Positions 15,872 through 25,202 of a DNA stretch of 64,000 bases are shown piece after piece (the stretch's first letter is position 1; each line of letters starts with the position of its first letter). The notes beneath the pieces are model-generated. The model was given only the letters and a program-made list of their open reading frames with translations, had not been told where the DNA came from and did no database searches. Both the position numbers and the translations under genes were made by a program. This stretch comes from CAVUMR01 sp963742715 (GTDB taxonomy: Bacteria > Actinomycetota > Actinomycetes > Mycobacteriales > Micromonosporaceae), in assembly GCA_963742715.1 (NCBI GenBank), contig CAVUMR010000003.1, positions 744,001-808,000 on the forward strand, given 5' to 3'.

Positions 15872-18648
15872 CGACCGGCCAGCCGGTCCAGCAGCCACGG
15901 CTGATCCAGCACGGCCACCTGCTCGGCCGGTACGACCCGGTCCGGCGCCACCCGGATCCACTCCGGCACCGGCACCTGGTGTCCGGCCAGCGCGTCGGCG
16001 AGCCGGGCGTACAGGTCGGACAGGATCTCCGGGCGTACCGTCCGGGCCGGATCGGCGAGCCGGTCGAGCAGGTCGACCGCGTGCGCCGGTTCGGCCAGTA
16101 CGTCGGCCAGCGTCGCGTGCGCGCCGAGCGCCGCGGCGAGCTCCGGATCGACCGGCGCCGGCTCGTACAGGCCGGCCAACCCGGCCGCGTCGGCGGTCCG
16201 CAGCTCCCCCGGCCGGTGCCCGGCCAGCACCGCCCGGCGGGACAACCACCAGCGGGTGTATCCGGTGACCGGGACCCGGCTGCCGTCCGGGAGCAGCGCG
16301 TGGCACCGCGCGGCGAGGGCCTGCCGGGCGGGTCCGGTCCGGAGCAGCTCCAACGCGGCCGGCCAGGCGTCCGGGTATACCCACTCGAGATCGCGGACCG
16401 CGCGCAGCCGCTCGATCAGTACCGGCCCGGCTGGATCACCCACCGAGAGCCGGACCGCCGCGGCCCACCGGTCGCCGTCGTCGAGGTCCAGGTCGTCCAC
16501 ATCGACCAGATCCACCTCGGGTACGTCGATCAGCCCGAACTCGTCGAGCACGCCGACCGCGAGCAGCGGTGCCGGTCCGTACCGCCGCACCAGAGCCGGG
16601 TCGACCACCCCGAACGGTGCGTCCGGCGCGACGATCGCGGCCAGCTGACCGTTGGGCAGCAGCAGTTCACCGGCCGGGTACCAGTCGCCGCCGCTGTCGC
16701 CGTTGTTGCCTTCGCCGTTGGGACTGCCGTCGCGGTTGCCGTTGCTGTGGCCGTCGCCGTTGAGGCTGCCGTCGCCGTTGAGACTGCCGTCGCCGTCGCG
16801 ATTGCCGTCGCTGTCGCGATTGCCGTGGCCGTTGCCGGCGAGCGGCCGGCCGGGCAGGCCCAGCTCCGCCAGCCACGGCTCCTCGCCCGGGCGTACCCCG
16901 GCCGCGGCCACCAGCGCGAGTACCGCGTCGGCCAGGGGCGCCGGGTCCTCCGCGGTGTACGAGTCGACCACTGCCGCGTGTACCCGCGGATCGGCCAGCA
17001 CACTGCGCGGTGTGCCCGCCACCGCACCGAGCCGCTCCAGCAGCGGGTGTACCGCGTCCGGATGCGCGACCCGGAGCCCGAGCGCGGATACCGCCCCGGC
17101 CGGCAGCCCCTCGTCGGGCAGCAGTACCCCGGCCGGGCCGGTCACGGTACGACCGTCCGCGAGCGGTACCGGCAGCGCGGCGAGCGCGTCCCGATCGGCC
17201 GGTTCGACCGCGGTGGTGGCGAGCGCGTCGTACAGGTCCCGCCACCACGCCGGCTCGCGGGACACTCCGGCGACCGCGTCCACAATCGCGGCCGTGGACA
17301 GGTAGGTCACGCCGAGGTCGGTCAGGGTCGCGGCGGTGGCACGGGTCCACCAACGCGCCGGCAGCAGCCCGTCGAGTACGTCGGACAGCGGCTCCACCAG
17401 TACATCCGGTACCGCGATCGCCCGCTCCGGCCGTACCCGGGCGGAGTGTGCGCCGGTCCCCGCGGTCGGCAGCCACGGCCGGTGCCGCAGCTCGTCGCGT
17501 ACCCCAGCGCGAATGCTGGCGTCCAACGGCGCACCGGCGAATCCGGACGCGGGCAGCAGCCCGACGGCGGCCGGGTCGGCCGCGAGACCCGCCACCAGGT
17601 CGGCGATGGTGCCGGCGGCGCGCTCGGCGAGCCAGTCGGTGAGCGGACTGGCCGGTACCCGTCGCCGGCCCACGTCCAGCGGGAACGTGCCGATCAACCG
17701 GACCGGTACGCCGAGCGGCTCCTCGCTGGGAGTCGGCGCGTGTACGACCTGCGGTCCGGCCAGCCGCCGCGGCCGGCCGTGTTCGTCGTCGGGCACCGCG
17801 GCCAGCATCGACCAGCGGTCCCGGACGCGCTCCTCCACCGGCCGGTCGGCCAGCAGTTCCGCCGGCAACGTTCCCGCCGCGGCCGCGATCCGCCACCGGG
17901 TACGGGTGCCGGCGTCGTCGATGACCGCGTCCGCCCCGTCGTCGTACCGGGACACAGTCCGACCATTTATGTCCACTGTGGACAACGAGGGCAGCGCGAG
18001 CAGCAGGGTCGGGTCGAAGCCGGCCAGTACGGCGTGCGCCGCTGCCGGGTCGCGCACCGGCAGCCGCACCTCGGTGTCGTACCCGTGGACCGGCGCGTCA
18101 CCGACCGGCCAGGCCAGCCGCAGCACCGGTACCCGGCCAGCCCGTCCGGCCGCCTCTTCGGTCAGCCGCTGGTCGGCCGCTATCGCGGCCCGGGTGCGAG
18201 CGGCGGAGAACCGGAGCCCACCGGTACGGGACCGCAGCTCGGGCTCGTCGCTGACCGCGAGTACCGCCGCGAACCCGACCCCGAACCGCCCGGTGCCGGA
18301 GCCGTCCCGCTTCGCCGAGGCGCGCAACGAGGTGAGCGCGTCCACCCCGGCCGGATCGAGCGGGGCGCCGGTGTTCGCCACCGACAGCACCCCGCCGTCG
18401 AACCGGACGCGCAGCCGGCCCGGTACGCCCGCGCGGGCAGCGGCGTCCGCCGCGTTCTGCGCGAGTTCGATCAGCAGCCGGTCGGCGTACCCGCCGAGGA
18501 ACAGGTCCTCCTCGGCGTTGGCGTCTTCGCGAAACCGGGTAGGCGAATCGGTCCAGGCAGCGAGCAGGACCCGCCGCCGCTGGGCGGTGTCGAACGGATC
18601 GGCGCCCTCGGCCGCGGCCGTGACGCTCGTCTCGTCAGTCCAGGTCAC
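15784..18648 (-). CDS. Sacsin N-terminal ATPase-like protein
   Basis: Large protein (954 residues) with an N-terminal GHKL/HSP90-type ATPase domain: the ATP-Mg motif is E61-LAQN65-AADAA and the second box is VANTGAPLD, followed by GRFGVGFAAV. The remainder is a long helical, leucine-rich region without a recognised enzyme domain. Sacsin-like proteins are suspected chaperones; the bacterial role is not established. Start is GTG 18648, 11 bases after the DUF3027 stop, so the two form an operon, a pairing common in actinobacteria. Residues about 602-655 are an expanded Asn/Gly/Asp/Ser low-complexity insert encoded by a hexanucleotide-type repeat. Confidence 0.85.
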   Translation of the reverse strand: MTWTDETSVTAAAEGADPFDTAQRRRVLLAAWTDSPTRFREDANAEEDLFLGGYADRLLIELAQNAADAAARAGVPGRLRVRFDGGVLSVANTGAPLDPAGVDALTSLRASAKRDGSGTGRFGVGFAAVLAVSDEPELRSRTGGLRFSAARTRAAIAADQRLTEEAAGRAGRVPVLRLAWPVGDAPVHGYDTEVRLPVRDPAAAHAVLAGFDPTLLLALPSLSTVDINGRTVSRYDDGADAVIDDAGTRTRWRIAAAAGTLPAELLADRPVEERVRDRWSMLAAVPDDEHGRPRRLAGPQVVHAPTPSEEPLGVPVRLIGTFPLDVGRRRVPASPLTDWLAERAAGTIADLVAGLAADPAAVGLLPASGFAGAPLDASIRAGVRDELRHRPWLPTAGTGAHSARVRPERAIAVPDVLVEPLSDVLDGLLPARWWTRATAATLTDLGVTYLSTAAIVDAVAGVSREPAWWRDLYDALATTAVEPADRDALAALPVPLADGRTVTGPAGVLLPDEGLPAGAVSALGLRVAHPDAVHPLLERLGAVAGTPRSVLADPRVHAAVVDSYTAEDPAPLADAVLALVAAAGVRPGEEPWLAELGLPGRPLAGNGHGNRDSDGNRDGDGSLNGDGSLNGDGHSNGNRDGSPNGEGNNGDSGGDWYPAGELLLPNGQLAAIVAPDAPFGVVDPALVRRYGPAPLLAVGVLDEFGLIDVPEVDLVDVDDLDLDDGDRWAAAVRLSVGDPAGPVLIERLRAVRDLEWVYPDAWPAALELLRTGPARQALAARCHALLPDGSRVPVTGYTRWWLSRRAVLAGHRPGELRTADAAGLAGLYEPAPVDPELAAALGAHATLADVLAEPAHAVDLLDRLADPARTVRPEILSDLYARLADALAGHQVPVPEWIRVAPDRVVPAEQVAVLDQPWLLDRLAGRYAVAGGADPETVAELLDVPLLSELPDGG
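16680..16845. repeat. In-frame GTCGCC/GTTGCC minisatellite inside the sacsin-like gene
   Basis: A run of 6-base units (gtcgcc, gttgcc and variants) on the plus strand encodes an Asn-Gly-Asp-Gly-rich insert of about 54 residues in the minus-strand protein. The unit is the same as in the microsatellite at 3683-3720. All expansions keep the reading frame. Confidence 0.8.
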
Positions 18649-18659
18649 CGACGCTGCGC

Positions 18660-19850
18660 TCAGCGGGTCGCGGGCGGTTCGGCAGCCCCGGCGACGGCCG
18701 GCTCCCGGTCGGCAGCGGGCTCCGTTTCAGCGGCCGGCTCGGCGGCCGATTCGGTGGCCGATTCGGTGGCCGGCTCGATGGCCGACCCACCAAGGCCCGG
18801 CCCGCTGGGATCGGCCGACTCGTCCTGGCCAGCCGAGCCGGCCGGCGCGCGACGGTCGGTGGACACCGACTCCAACGTGCTGTCGTCGTACACGGTCGGC
18901 AGCGCGTCCACCGTGGGCGCCGACTCCACCAGCACCTCGGAGTGCGCACCGCAGCCGTGGTCGGCGCTCACCACCGCGCCGTCGGCCGGCGCGAACACGT
19001 TGCCGCACACGCCGAACACGGCTCGCAGCGAACCGGCGAGCGGAAGGTAGAAGCCACAGGTACCGCAGCGCGCCTCGGGCGGCGCCGCCTTCGCGATCGG
19101 CGCGTCCGGCCCGTGCTCGCCGTCGTACCAGCGCTGCGCGGTCTCCAGCCGGCCGTACCGGCCGAGCACCCGCGGCCGGCCCAGCCCCAGCTCCCAGCTG
19201 ACCTCCTCGACGCCGGGGTCGTCCGACTGCAGGTAACCGGGCAGCAGCCGGTCGTCATCGGGGGACGTGGGCAGCAGGTCGCCGACTCCGAGGTCACCCG
19301 GCTGCAGCCGCTCCTGCCACGGCACCCACTCCGGCGCGAGAATCGCGTCCGGGCCGGGCAGCAGGGCGGTCTCGCAGACGGTCACGACCTTGCTGCGCGG
19401 TACCCGGGTCACGGTCACCGACCAGCGCCAGCCGCGGTACCCGCCGAGCAGGCAGTCGAAGTAGTGCGTGACGAACCTCTCACCCTCGGGAATGGCACCG
19501 AGGTACGGCCCGACGCTGTCCGGATCGGAATCCCGGGCGGCTTCGATCGCGAAGGTACGGGCCAGGTCGACCGCGTCGGCACAGACCTGATCGAGCTTCG
19601 CCGGCCGGCGGGCGGTACGACGGGCAGCCGGCTGCGGCTCGTCACCGGGGTACGGCTCGTCCGCGGTGTACGGCTCACCGGCCGCGGAGCTGTCGATCTC
19701 CACCGGGTCGGGCGCTCCCTCGCCGGGCGTGCCACCAGCGGGTTCGACCCGCGGTTCGGCAGAGGTACCGCCGGCGGCGCCGGTGGGTGCGTCCGCGCTG
19801 GCCTCGCTGGGCACGTCGGTCGGCATAGCCGTGTTTGTCACGCCGGCCAT
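18660..19850 (-). CDS. DUF3027 zinc-ribbon-like protein
   Basis: Actinobacterial DUF3027 protein of 396 residues. The conserved core (about 85-310) contains the Cys clusters RCGTCGFYLPL, GVCGNVFAPADG and DHGCGAHSE, which probably bind zinc. The N-terminal 80 and C-terminal 80 residues are disordered and rich in Ala, Glu, Pro and Ser. ATG at 19850 is used; ATG eight codons later is possible. It is the first gene of a two-gene operon with the sacsin-like ATPase and is divergent from an MFS gene. Function unknown; the fixed neighbourhood suggests the two proteins work together. Confidence 0.83.
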   Translation of the reverse strand: MAGVTNTAMPTDVPSEASADAPTGAAGGTSAEPRVEPAGGTPGEGAPDPVEIDSSAAGEPYTADEPYPGDEPQPAARRTARRPAKLDQVCADAVDLARTFAIEAARDSDPDSVGPYLGAIPEGERFVTHYFDCLLGGYRGWRWSVTVTRVPRSKVVTVCETALLPGPDAILAPEWVPWQERLQPGDLGVGDLLPTSPDDDRLLPGYLQSDDPGVEEVSWELGLGRPRVLGRYGRLETAQRWYDGEHGPDAPIAKAAPPEARCGTCGFYLPLAGSLRAVFGVCGNVFAPADGAVVSADHGCGAHSEVLVESAPTVDALPTVYDDSTLESVSTDRRAPAGSAGQDESADPSGPGLGGSAIEPATESATESAAEPAAETEPAADREPAVAGAAEPPATR

Positions 19851-19995
19851 TGTCCCCCACCCGTCCGGCGGCGCGTGGCGTCCCCGCCCCTTTCACCGGC
19901 GGGAGGCCCTCCGTGAGCTGCGGAGTAGCGCGACATGTACCCGGAGTACCGTCCTGGCAGCGGCGAGTGGTCCATCCATACGGGAGGATGGTTCC

Positions 19996-21612
19996 GTGGC
20001 TATCCTCCGGCTGCTGGCACACCTGTTCGCCTGGACCGTGCGGGCCGCGCACGCGCTGGCGCGTGGCGGCGTGTACGCGCTGTCCGGCGGTAGGAAGGTG
20101 GCCGGTTTCACCGGCCGCCGGGTCAACGTGCTGCGCGACCGGGGCGGCGCCGGCGACACCGGCATGATCCGGCTGCTGGACCTGCACGCCGCGTCCTGTG
20201 CCGGCGACACCCTGATCGCCATCGGGCTGGCCGGCACGATCTTCTTCAACGTGCCGACGGACGAGGCGCGCGGCAAGGTCGCGCTCTACCTGATCGTCAC
20301 GATGGCACCGTTCGCGCTGCTCGCGCCGATCGTCGGGCCGCTGCTGGACCGGTTCCGGCACGGTCGCCGGTGGGCCCTGGCCGCGACCATGCTGGGCCGC
20401 GCGTTCCTCGCCTGGGTGATCTCCGACCAGATGCAGACCATCGGGCTGTACCCGGCCGCGTTCGGCATTCTCGTGCTGTCCCGGGCGTACGGGGTGGCCC
20501 GCTCGGCAGCGGTGCCACGGTTGCTGCCGGGGCGGCTCGGACTGGTCGAGGCGGGCGCGCGGGCGTCCCTGTTCGGCCTGGCGGCCGGCGGCGTGGCCGC
20601 GGTGGTCGGGATCGCGGCGGGCTCGGCCGGCCCGCAGTGGACGCTGCGACTGGGCACCGTCGTGTTCCTGTGCGGCATGGTCATCGCGCTGCGGTTGCCG
20701 CCCCGGGCCGACTCCGACCCGCCCGAGACGGTGCCGCGGATCATGCAGTTGCCCGGGCGCCGCAGCCTGAAGGTGCTCTCCGGGCGGCTGGTGTGGGCGG
20801 CCTTGACCGGTAGTGCGGTACTGCGCGGGCTGTACGGCTTCCTCACCCTGTTCCTCGCGTTCCGGATCCGGGAAGGCGACTTCACCCTGCGGCTGGGCGG
20901 TACCGAGTTCCCGCAGCAGGTATCCCTCGCGGTGGTGATCGGCGGGCTCGCGGTGGGCTCGTTCGTGGCCACCGCGGTCTGTACCCGGCTGAAGATCCAC
21001 CGCCCGATGGTGCTGCAGGCGGCCACCCTGGTGCTGGTCGCGGCCGCCGCGGTGGCCGCGACCCTGCTCAACAGCGTGCTGCTGGTCGCGTTGTTCTGCC
21101 TGCTCGGCGCGTTCGCCAGCGGGATGGCCAAGCACAGCGTCGACGCGGTGATCCAGGAGCGGCTGCCGGAGCGGGTCTGGGCCAGCGCGTTCGCCCACTC
21201 CGAGACGCTGCTGATGCTCGCCTGGGTGTTCGGTGCCGCGATCGGGCTGGTCCCGTTCGGGAGCCGCGCCGGGCTGGCGCTGGCCACGACCGGGATCGTG
21301 CTGGCCGCCGCCCGGGCCGGCCTGTGGGCCTGGCAGCTGCGCCGCGAGCGGCTGCGCGGCCTGACCGGTGGACCCGACGACACGGTCCGGCTGGACGAGC
21401 CCGCGCCGTCCGACAAGACCGAGCCGCCGACGGTACGGCTGGACCCGAAGCCGACCGGGGCACCGACCCGGCGACCCGGCGACCCGGATCGCACCGCGGA
21501 GATGCCCGGCAGCCGCCAGCCGGTACCGGACGACGAGCCGACCGCGCCGCTCGCCCCGCCGGGCTACCACCTGTACCGGCCGTCCAGCCGCCGCGACGAC
21601 TCCAACCGCTAG
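19996..21612 (+). CDS. MFS transporter with long cytoplasmic tail
   Basis: Polytopic membrane protein of 538 residues with about 12 hydrophobic segments, of an MFS subgroup common in Micromonosporaceae. The GTG at 19996 follows GGAGG with an 8-base gap, which decides the start over the longer open frame. A 60-residue cytoplasmic N-terminus precedes helix 1, and a 110-residue Pro/Asp/Arg-rich tail with repeated T/D-V-R-L-D motifs (DDTVRLDEP, PPTVRLDPK) follows the last helix. PLLDRFRHGRRWAL is the conserved MFS loop. The substrate is unknown. It is followed after 29 bases by mqnB, perhaps as part of one transcript. Confidence 0.78.
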   Translation: MAILRLLAHLFAWTVRAAHALARGGVYALSGGRKVAGFTGRRVNVLRDRGGAGDTGMIRLLDLHAASCAGDTLIAIGLAGTIFFNVPTDEARGKVALYLIVTMAPFALLAPIVGPLLDRFRHGRRWALAATMLGRAFLAWVISDQMQTIGLYPAAFGILVLSRAYGVARSAAVPRLLPGRLGLVEAGARASLFGLAAGGVAAVVGIAAGSAGPQWTLRLGTVVFLCGMVIALRLPPRADSDPPETVPRIMQLPGRRSLKVLSGRLVWAALTGSAVLRGLYGFLTLFLAFRIREGDFTLRLGGTEFPQQVSLAVVIGGLAVGSFVATAVCTRLKIHRPMVLQAATLVLVAAAAVAATLLNSVLLVALFCLLGAFASGMAKHSVDAVIQERLPERVWASAFAHSETLLMLAWVFGAAIGLVPFGSRAGLALATTGIVLAAARAGLWAWQLRRERLRGLTGGPDDTVRLDEPAPSDKTEPPTVRLDPKPTGAPTRRPGDPDRTAEMPGSRQPVPDDEPTAPLAPPGYHLYRPSSRRDDSNR

Positions 21613-21641
21613 GGCCGGCCGGCGTCGCGCACAATGGCGGG

Positions 21642-22304
21642 ATGCTGCAGCGGGTACTGATCGTGACCGCGGTCGCGGCCGAGCGGGACGCCGTACTGGC
21701 CGGAATCGGCCCGATCGGGGTACACCCCGATCCGCTGGCCGCCGGTGCCACCGAGCTCGAAGTGGTCGCGGTCGGGGTCGGTCCGGCCGCGGCAGCCGCA
21801 GGTGCGGCCCGACGGATCGCGCTCGCGGAAGCCATCGGTGCCCCGTACCGGGCCGTGATCTCGGCCGGAGTAGCCGGTGGATTCGCCGGTCGGACCGAGC
21901 TCGGCGAGGTCGTACTGGCGACCAGTTGCGTGGCCGCCGACCTGGGCGCGGAGTCGGCCGACGGGTTCCTGCCACTGGACGCGCTCGGGTTCGGTACGGC
22001 CACGCTGACCGCCGACCCGAGCCTGGTGGACGTACCGGGCGCGCGTACCGGCCCGGTCCTCACGGTCACCACCGCGACCGGTACAGCGGGTACCGCGGCC
22101 GCACTGGCCGAGCGGTACCCGGACGCGCTGGGCGAGGCGATGGAGGGGTACGGGGTGGCGACCGCGGCGAGCCAGGCCGGCCTGCCGTTCGCCGAGGTAC
22201 GCGCGATCTCCAACCTGATCGGACCGCGCGATCCGGGCGCCTGGCGACTGCGCGCCGCGCTGAGCGCGCTGACCGACGCGTTCGCCGCCCGGGAGGTGGC
22301 TTGA
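21642..22304 (+). CDS. mqnB: Futalosine hydrolase
   Basis: Nucleosidase-family enzyme (220 residues) that removes hypoxanthine from futalosine in the alternative menaquinone pathway. The nucleoside-phosphorylase fold is indicated by SAGVAGGFAG near residue 74, and by EAMEGYGVATAA and VRAISNLIGPRD, where the catalytic Glu/Asp lie. ATG 21642 begins MLQRVLIVTAVAAERDAVL, the family start. mqnD lies 24 bases downstream on the same strand, which supports the pathway assignment over a general MTA/SAH nucleosidase. mqnA, mqnC and mqnE are not in this window. Confidence 0.88.
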   Translation: MLQRVLIVTAVAAERDAVLAGIGPIGVHPDPLAAGATELEVVAVGVGPAAAAAGAARRIALAEAIGAPYRAVISAGVAGGFAGRTELGEVVLATSCVAADLGAESADGFLPLDALGFGTATLTADPSLVDVPGARTGPVLTVTTATGTAGTAAALAERYPDALGEAMEGYGVATAASQAGLPFAEVRAISNLIGPRDPGAWRLRAALSALTDAFAAREVA

Positions 22305-22328
22305 GATGAGCCCGCGAGGTGGCCCCGC

Positions 22329-23171
22329 ATGAGCCTGTCGCTGGCGTTCTCGCCCTGCCCGAACGACACGTTCGTGTTCCACGCGCTGACGCACGGCCTG
22401 GTACCCGGTGCCCCGGAGTTCACCGTCACCCACGCCGACGTGGACGTCACCAACACCGCGGCCGAGCGCGGCGCGTTCGACCTGGTCAAGGTCAGCTATG
22501 CGGCGCTGCCGTGGCTGCTCGACCGGTACACCCTGCTGCCCTGCGGTGGTGCCCTCGGACGCGGCTGCGGCCCGCTGGTGCTCACCCGCGACGGCGCCCC
22601 CGACGGCGGCCCGGACCGGCTGGCGGGGACAAGGGTCGCGGTGCCGGGCGAGCGCACCACCGCCTACCTGCTGCTCCGGCTGTGGGCCACGGGCGTGAGC
22701 CCGGCCAGCGTCGACGTGGTGCCGTTCGCGGAGATCATGCCGGGGGTACGGGACGGCCGGTTCGACGCCGGGCTGGTCATCCACGAGGCCCGGTTCACCT
22801 ACCCGCGGTACGACCTGCACGCACTGGTCGACCTGGGCGAATGGTGGGAGTCGGACACCGGCCTGCCGATCCCGCTCGGCGCGATCCTGGCCAACCGGGA
22901 CACCGTCGACCCGGCCGCGGCAACGCGGTGGGTACGCGCGTCGGTCCGGTACGCCTGGCAGCACCCGGCCGCGAGCGCCGACTACGTACTGGCGCACGCC
23001 CAGGAGATGGAGCCGGACGTGGTACGGCAGCACATCGCGCTGTACGTGAACGAGTTCACCGAGAACCTCGGCGAGGACGGATACGCGGCGGTGGAGACGC
23101 TGCTCAACCGGGCTGCCGGCGCGTCGCTGGTGCCCGGGATCGAGCCGCTGGCCCGGTCGGTGGTGAGATAG
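22329..23171 (+). CDS. mqnD: 1,4-dihydroxy-6-naphthoate synthase
   Basis: MqnD, 280 residues, converts cyclic dehypoxanthinyl futalosine to 1,4-dihydroxy-6-naphthoate in futalosine-dependent menaquinone synthesis. It has the periplasmic-binding-protein-like fold of the family. The start MSLSLAFSPCPNDTFVFHAL is diagnostic, as are LVKVSYAALPWLL and GLVIHEARFTYP. The conserved His of IHEARF is present. It is adjacent to mqnB and presumably in the same operon. The following membrane-protein gene starts 6 bases after its stop and may be co-transcribed. Confidence 0.92.
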   Translation: MSLSLAFSPCPNDTFVFHALTHGLVPGAPEFTVTHADVDVTNTAAERGAFDLVKVSYAALPWLLDRYTLLPCGGALGRGCGPLVLTRDGAPDGGPDRLAGTRVAVPGERTTAYLLLRLWATGVSPASVDVVPFAEIMPGVRDGRFDAGLVIHEARFTYPRYDLHALVDLGEWWESDTGLPIPLGAILANRDTVDPAAATRWVRASVRYAWQHPAASADYVLAHAQEMEPDVVRQHIALYVNEFTENLGEDGYAAVETLLNRAAGASLVPGIEPLARSVVR

Positions 23172-23176
23172 GCGCC

Positions 23177-25159
23177 ATGGCCTCTTCCACGGGGGTGGAA
23201 ACACCGGTGGTGCCCGAGCCGTCACAGCAGCCGCCAGCGGTCTCCCCGCCGCGGGGAGGGCTCGACCGGCGAAAGCTCGGCCTCGTCGCCGGCGCCCTCG
23301 CGGCCGCCTGGGTCCTGCCGCTGCTGACCCACCTGGTCCACGCCGACGTGGTGTTGCCGCTGGTCATCCTGGTCGGCACCGCATCGCTGCTGCGCGGCGG
23401 TACGACCCTGCTCGACCGGCTGGTACTCGCGGCCGGGCTGCTGATCGGGGTCGTCAGCGCCGGCGGGTACCTGCTGTCGGTGTGGCCGTGGCACCTGCAG
23501 CCGGTACCGGTGGCCGGAGTCGCGCTGTCCGCACTGGTCCTGGTCGCGGTCGTCACCGGGCGCCGGCCGGCACTGCCGCTGCGGGTACCCGGTCGCGACG
23601 TGCTGGTAGCCGGACTCGGGGTGGGAGTGGCCGCGCTGCTCGCCTGGCCGTTCCGGGGCCAGGGCTTCGCCGGCCGGCTCGCGCTGGTCATGCCCGGCGA
23701 GGACATCGCCCGGCACTTCACCTTGTACGACACGATCCGCGGCGTCGGCGGCTATGTGTTCCTGCACTGGGACGCGGCCTCCCCGCACCTGCAGGAGGGC
23801 CTGCGGTACTACCCGCAGGGGTCGCACTTCTTCTGGGCGCTGATCGACAACTTCGTCCGCTCCGGTACCGACCCGGGCAGCGGTGCCAGCGCGTTCACCC
23901 ACTACCTCGGGTACGACATCGCCAGCTACGCGTTCTTCGCGCTGGCCGCCATCTGGGCCGCCCGCTGGGTCGCCGGCCCGGCGGCCTCCGGTTGGCGACA
24001 GGTGGCGATCTGCACGCTGGTGGCGGCCTGTGTCGGCTTCTCCGACCTGCTCATCACGTTCGAGCGCGGCGGCGCCAGCGAGCTGTTCTCGTACGGCCCG
24101 CTCGCGCTGCTCCTCGCCGTACTGGCCCGGCCGCTGCGGCAGACCCGCGAGTGGATCGTGGTGGTGGCCGCGCTCCTGGTGGCGGTCGGTACCGCGTACT
24201 ACTTCGTGCTGCCGGTGGCCGGGGTCGTCACGCTCGCCGCGCTCGTCACGTACACCCGCCGGATCCGCCGGGTATGGCGGACCGCGCTGGTCGCCGCGGT
24301 GATCGCCGGGCCGCTGGCCTTCGCGCAGTTCGCGTTGTTCTCCCTCGAACACAGCCCGGTCGGCGACCTGACCATCGGCACGATCGTGCCGACCAACCGG
24401 AACACGGTGGTGGCGGTCTGCCTGGCCGGGCTGCTGGGCGCGGCCACCTACGCCGGCCGGCGGTCGCCGGTGTGGCGGGTCAGCGCGGTCGCCACCCTGG
24501 CCGGGCTCGGCTTCGCCGGCGCGGTCGCCGCCTACCAACTGGCCACGACCGGAGTCATCGCGTACTACTTCGAGAAGGCCCTGCACCTCGCCTTCGTCGT
24601 CGGGCTGGTGGGGATCGGCGCGGCCGGACTGCTGCTGCGCCCCCGGCTGACCGGCCCGGTCCGGCGCCCCGCGGGTCGCCGGCGGTGGACCGCCGAGGCG
24701 GTACCGGCGCTGCTCGCCGCCGTGCTGGCGCTCGCGATGGTCGGCGGGCTGCGGTTGAACGAGCCGGCCAAGGCGCCCAGCGCGTACACCAGCTGGGGGG
24801 TCGCGCACCTCAACGGCGAGCAGGCGCTGCGCTGGCACGCGGCGGTCACCACCACCGTGCTCGACCGGTACAGCGGAGACGGCCGCGTCACGTTGATCGC
24901 CTTCGGCGCTCCGATCTCCAACTACCTGAGCTCGATGTACCTGTCCGCGCTGGAGCGGAACTACGGCGTTGCCTGGGCGCAGGTACAAGCGTTGAACACC
25001 GAGGACTGGCCAAACGGCCTGGTAGACGGGCTGCACGAGGATCCGGTGCCGATCCGCGTGGTCACTACCAGCCCGGAGGTGGCCAGCCAGATCGAGGCGA
25101 TCCGGAGGGCCGATCCGGAGCTCGACATCGACCTGGTACAAGTGACGAAGCTCGACTGA
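23177..25159 (+). CDS. Large polytopic membrane protein, paralogue 1
   Basis: Unrecognised integral membrane protein of 660 residues. About 12-14 hydrophobic helices are followed by a soluble C-terminal domain of about 140 residues. Shared with the next gene: LDRLVLAAGLL, LLSVWPWHL, an acidic-His loop (GEDIARHFTLYDTI), YYPQGSHFFWALIDNF and a C-terminal segment ending in PIRVVTTSPEV. The layout (many helices, a loop with Asp/Glu and His between early helices, soluble C-terminus) recalls GT-C glycosyltransferases or oligosaccharide-related membrane enzymes, but this is only an analogy. ATG 23177 is used; the frame is open upstream through mqnD, which is shadow sequence. Confidence 0.7.
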   Translation: MASSTGVETPVVPEPSQQPPAVSPPRGGLDRRKLGLVAGALAAAWVLPLLTHLVHADVVLPLVILVGTASLLRGGTTLLDRLVLAAGLLIGVVSAGGYLLSVWPWHLQPVPVAGVALSALVLVAVVTGRRPALPLRVPGRDVLVAGLGVGVAALLAWPFRGQGFAGRLALVMPGEDIARHFTLYDTIRGVGGYVFLHWDAASPHLQEGLRYYPQGSHFFWALIDNFVRSGTDPGSGASAFTHYLGYDIASYAFFALAAIWAARWVAGPAASGWRQVAICTLVAACVGFSDLLITFERGGASELFSYGPLALLLAVLARPLRQTREWIVVVAALLVAVGTAYYFVLPVAGVVTLAALVTYTRRIRRVWRTALVAAVIAGPLAFAQFALFSLEHSPVGDLTIGTIVPTNRNTVVAVCLAGLLGAATYAGRRSPVWRVSAVATLAGLGFAGAVAAYQLATTGVIAYYFEKALHLAFVVGLVGIGAAGLLLRPRLTGPVRRPAGRRRWTAEAVPALLAAVLALAMVGGLRLNEPAKAPSAYTSWGVAHLNGEQALRWHAAVTTTVLDRYSGDGRVTLIAFGAPISNYLSSMYLSALERNYGVAWAQVQALNTEDWPNGLVDGLHEDPVPIRVVTTSPEVASQIEAIRRADPELDIDLVQVTKLD

Positions 25160-25202
25160 CCGTGCGCAGCGAACCGGCCCGCCGCGATGACCATCCGCCG
25201 CG

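Noticed and set aside
19675..21975. Minus-strand ORF of 766 codons opposite the MFS and mqnB genes
   Set aside because: Arg/Pro-rich shadow of strongly supported plus-strand genes.
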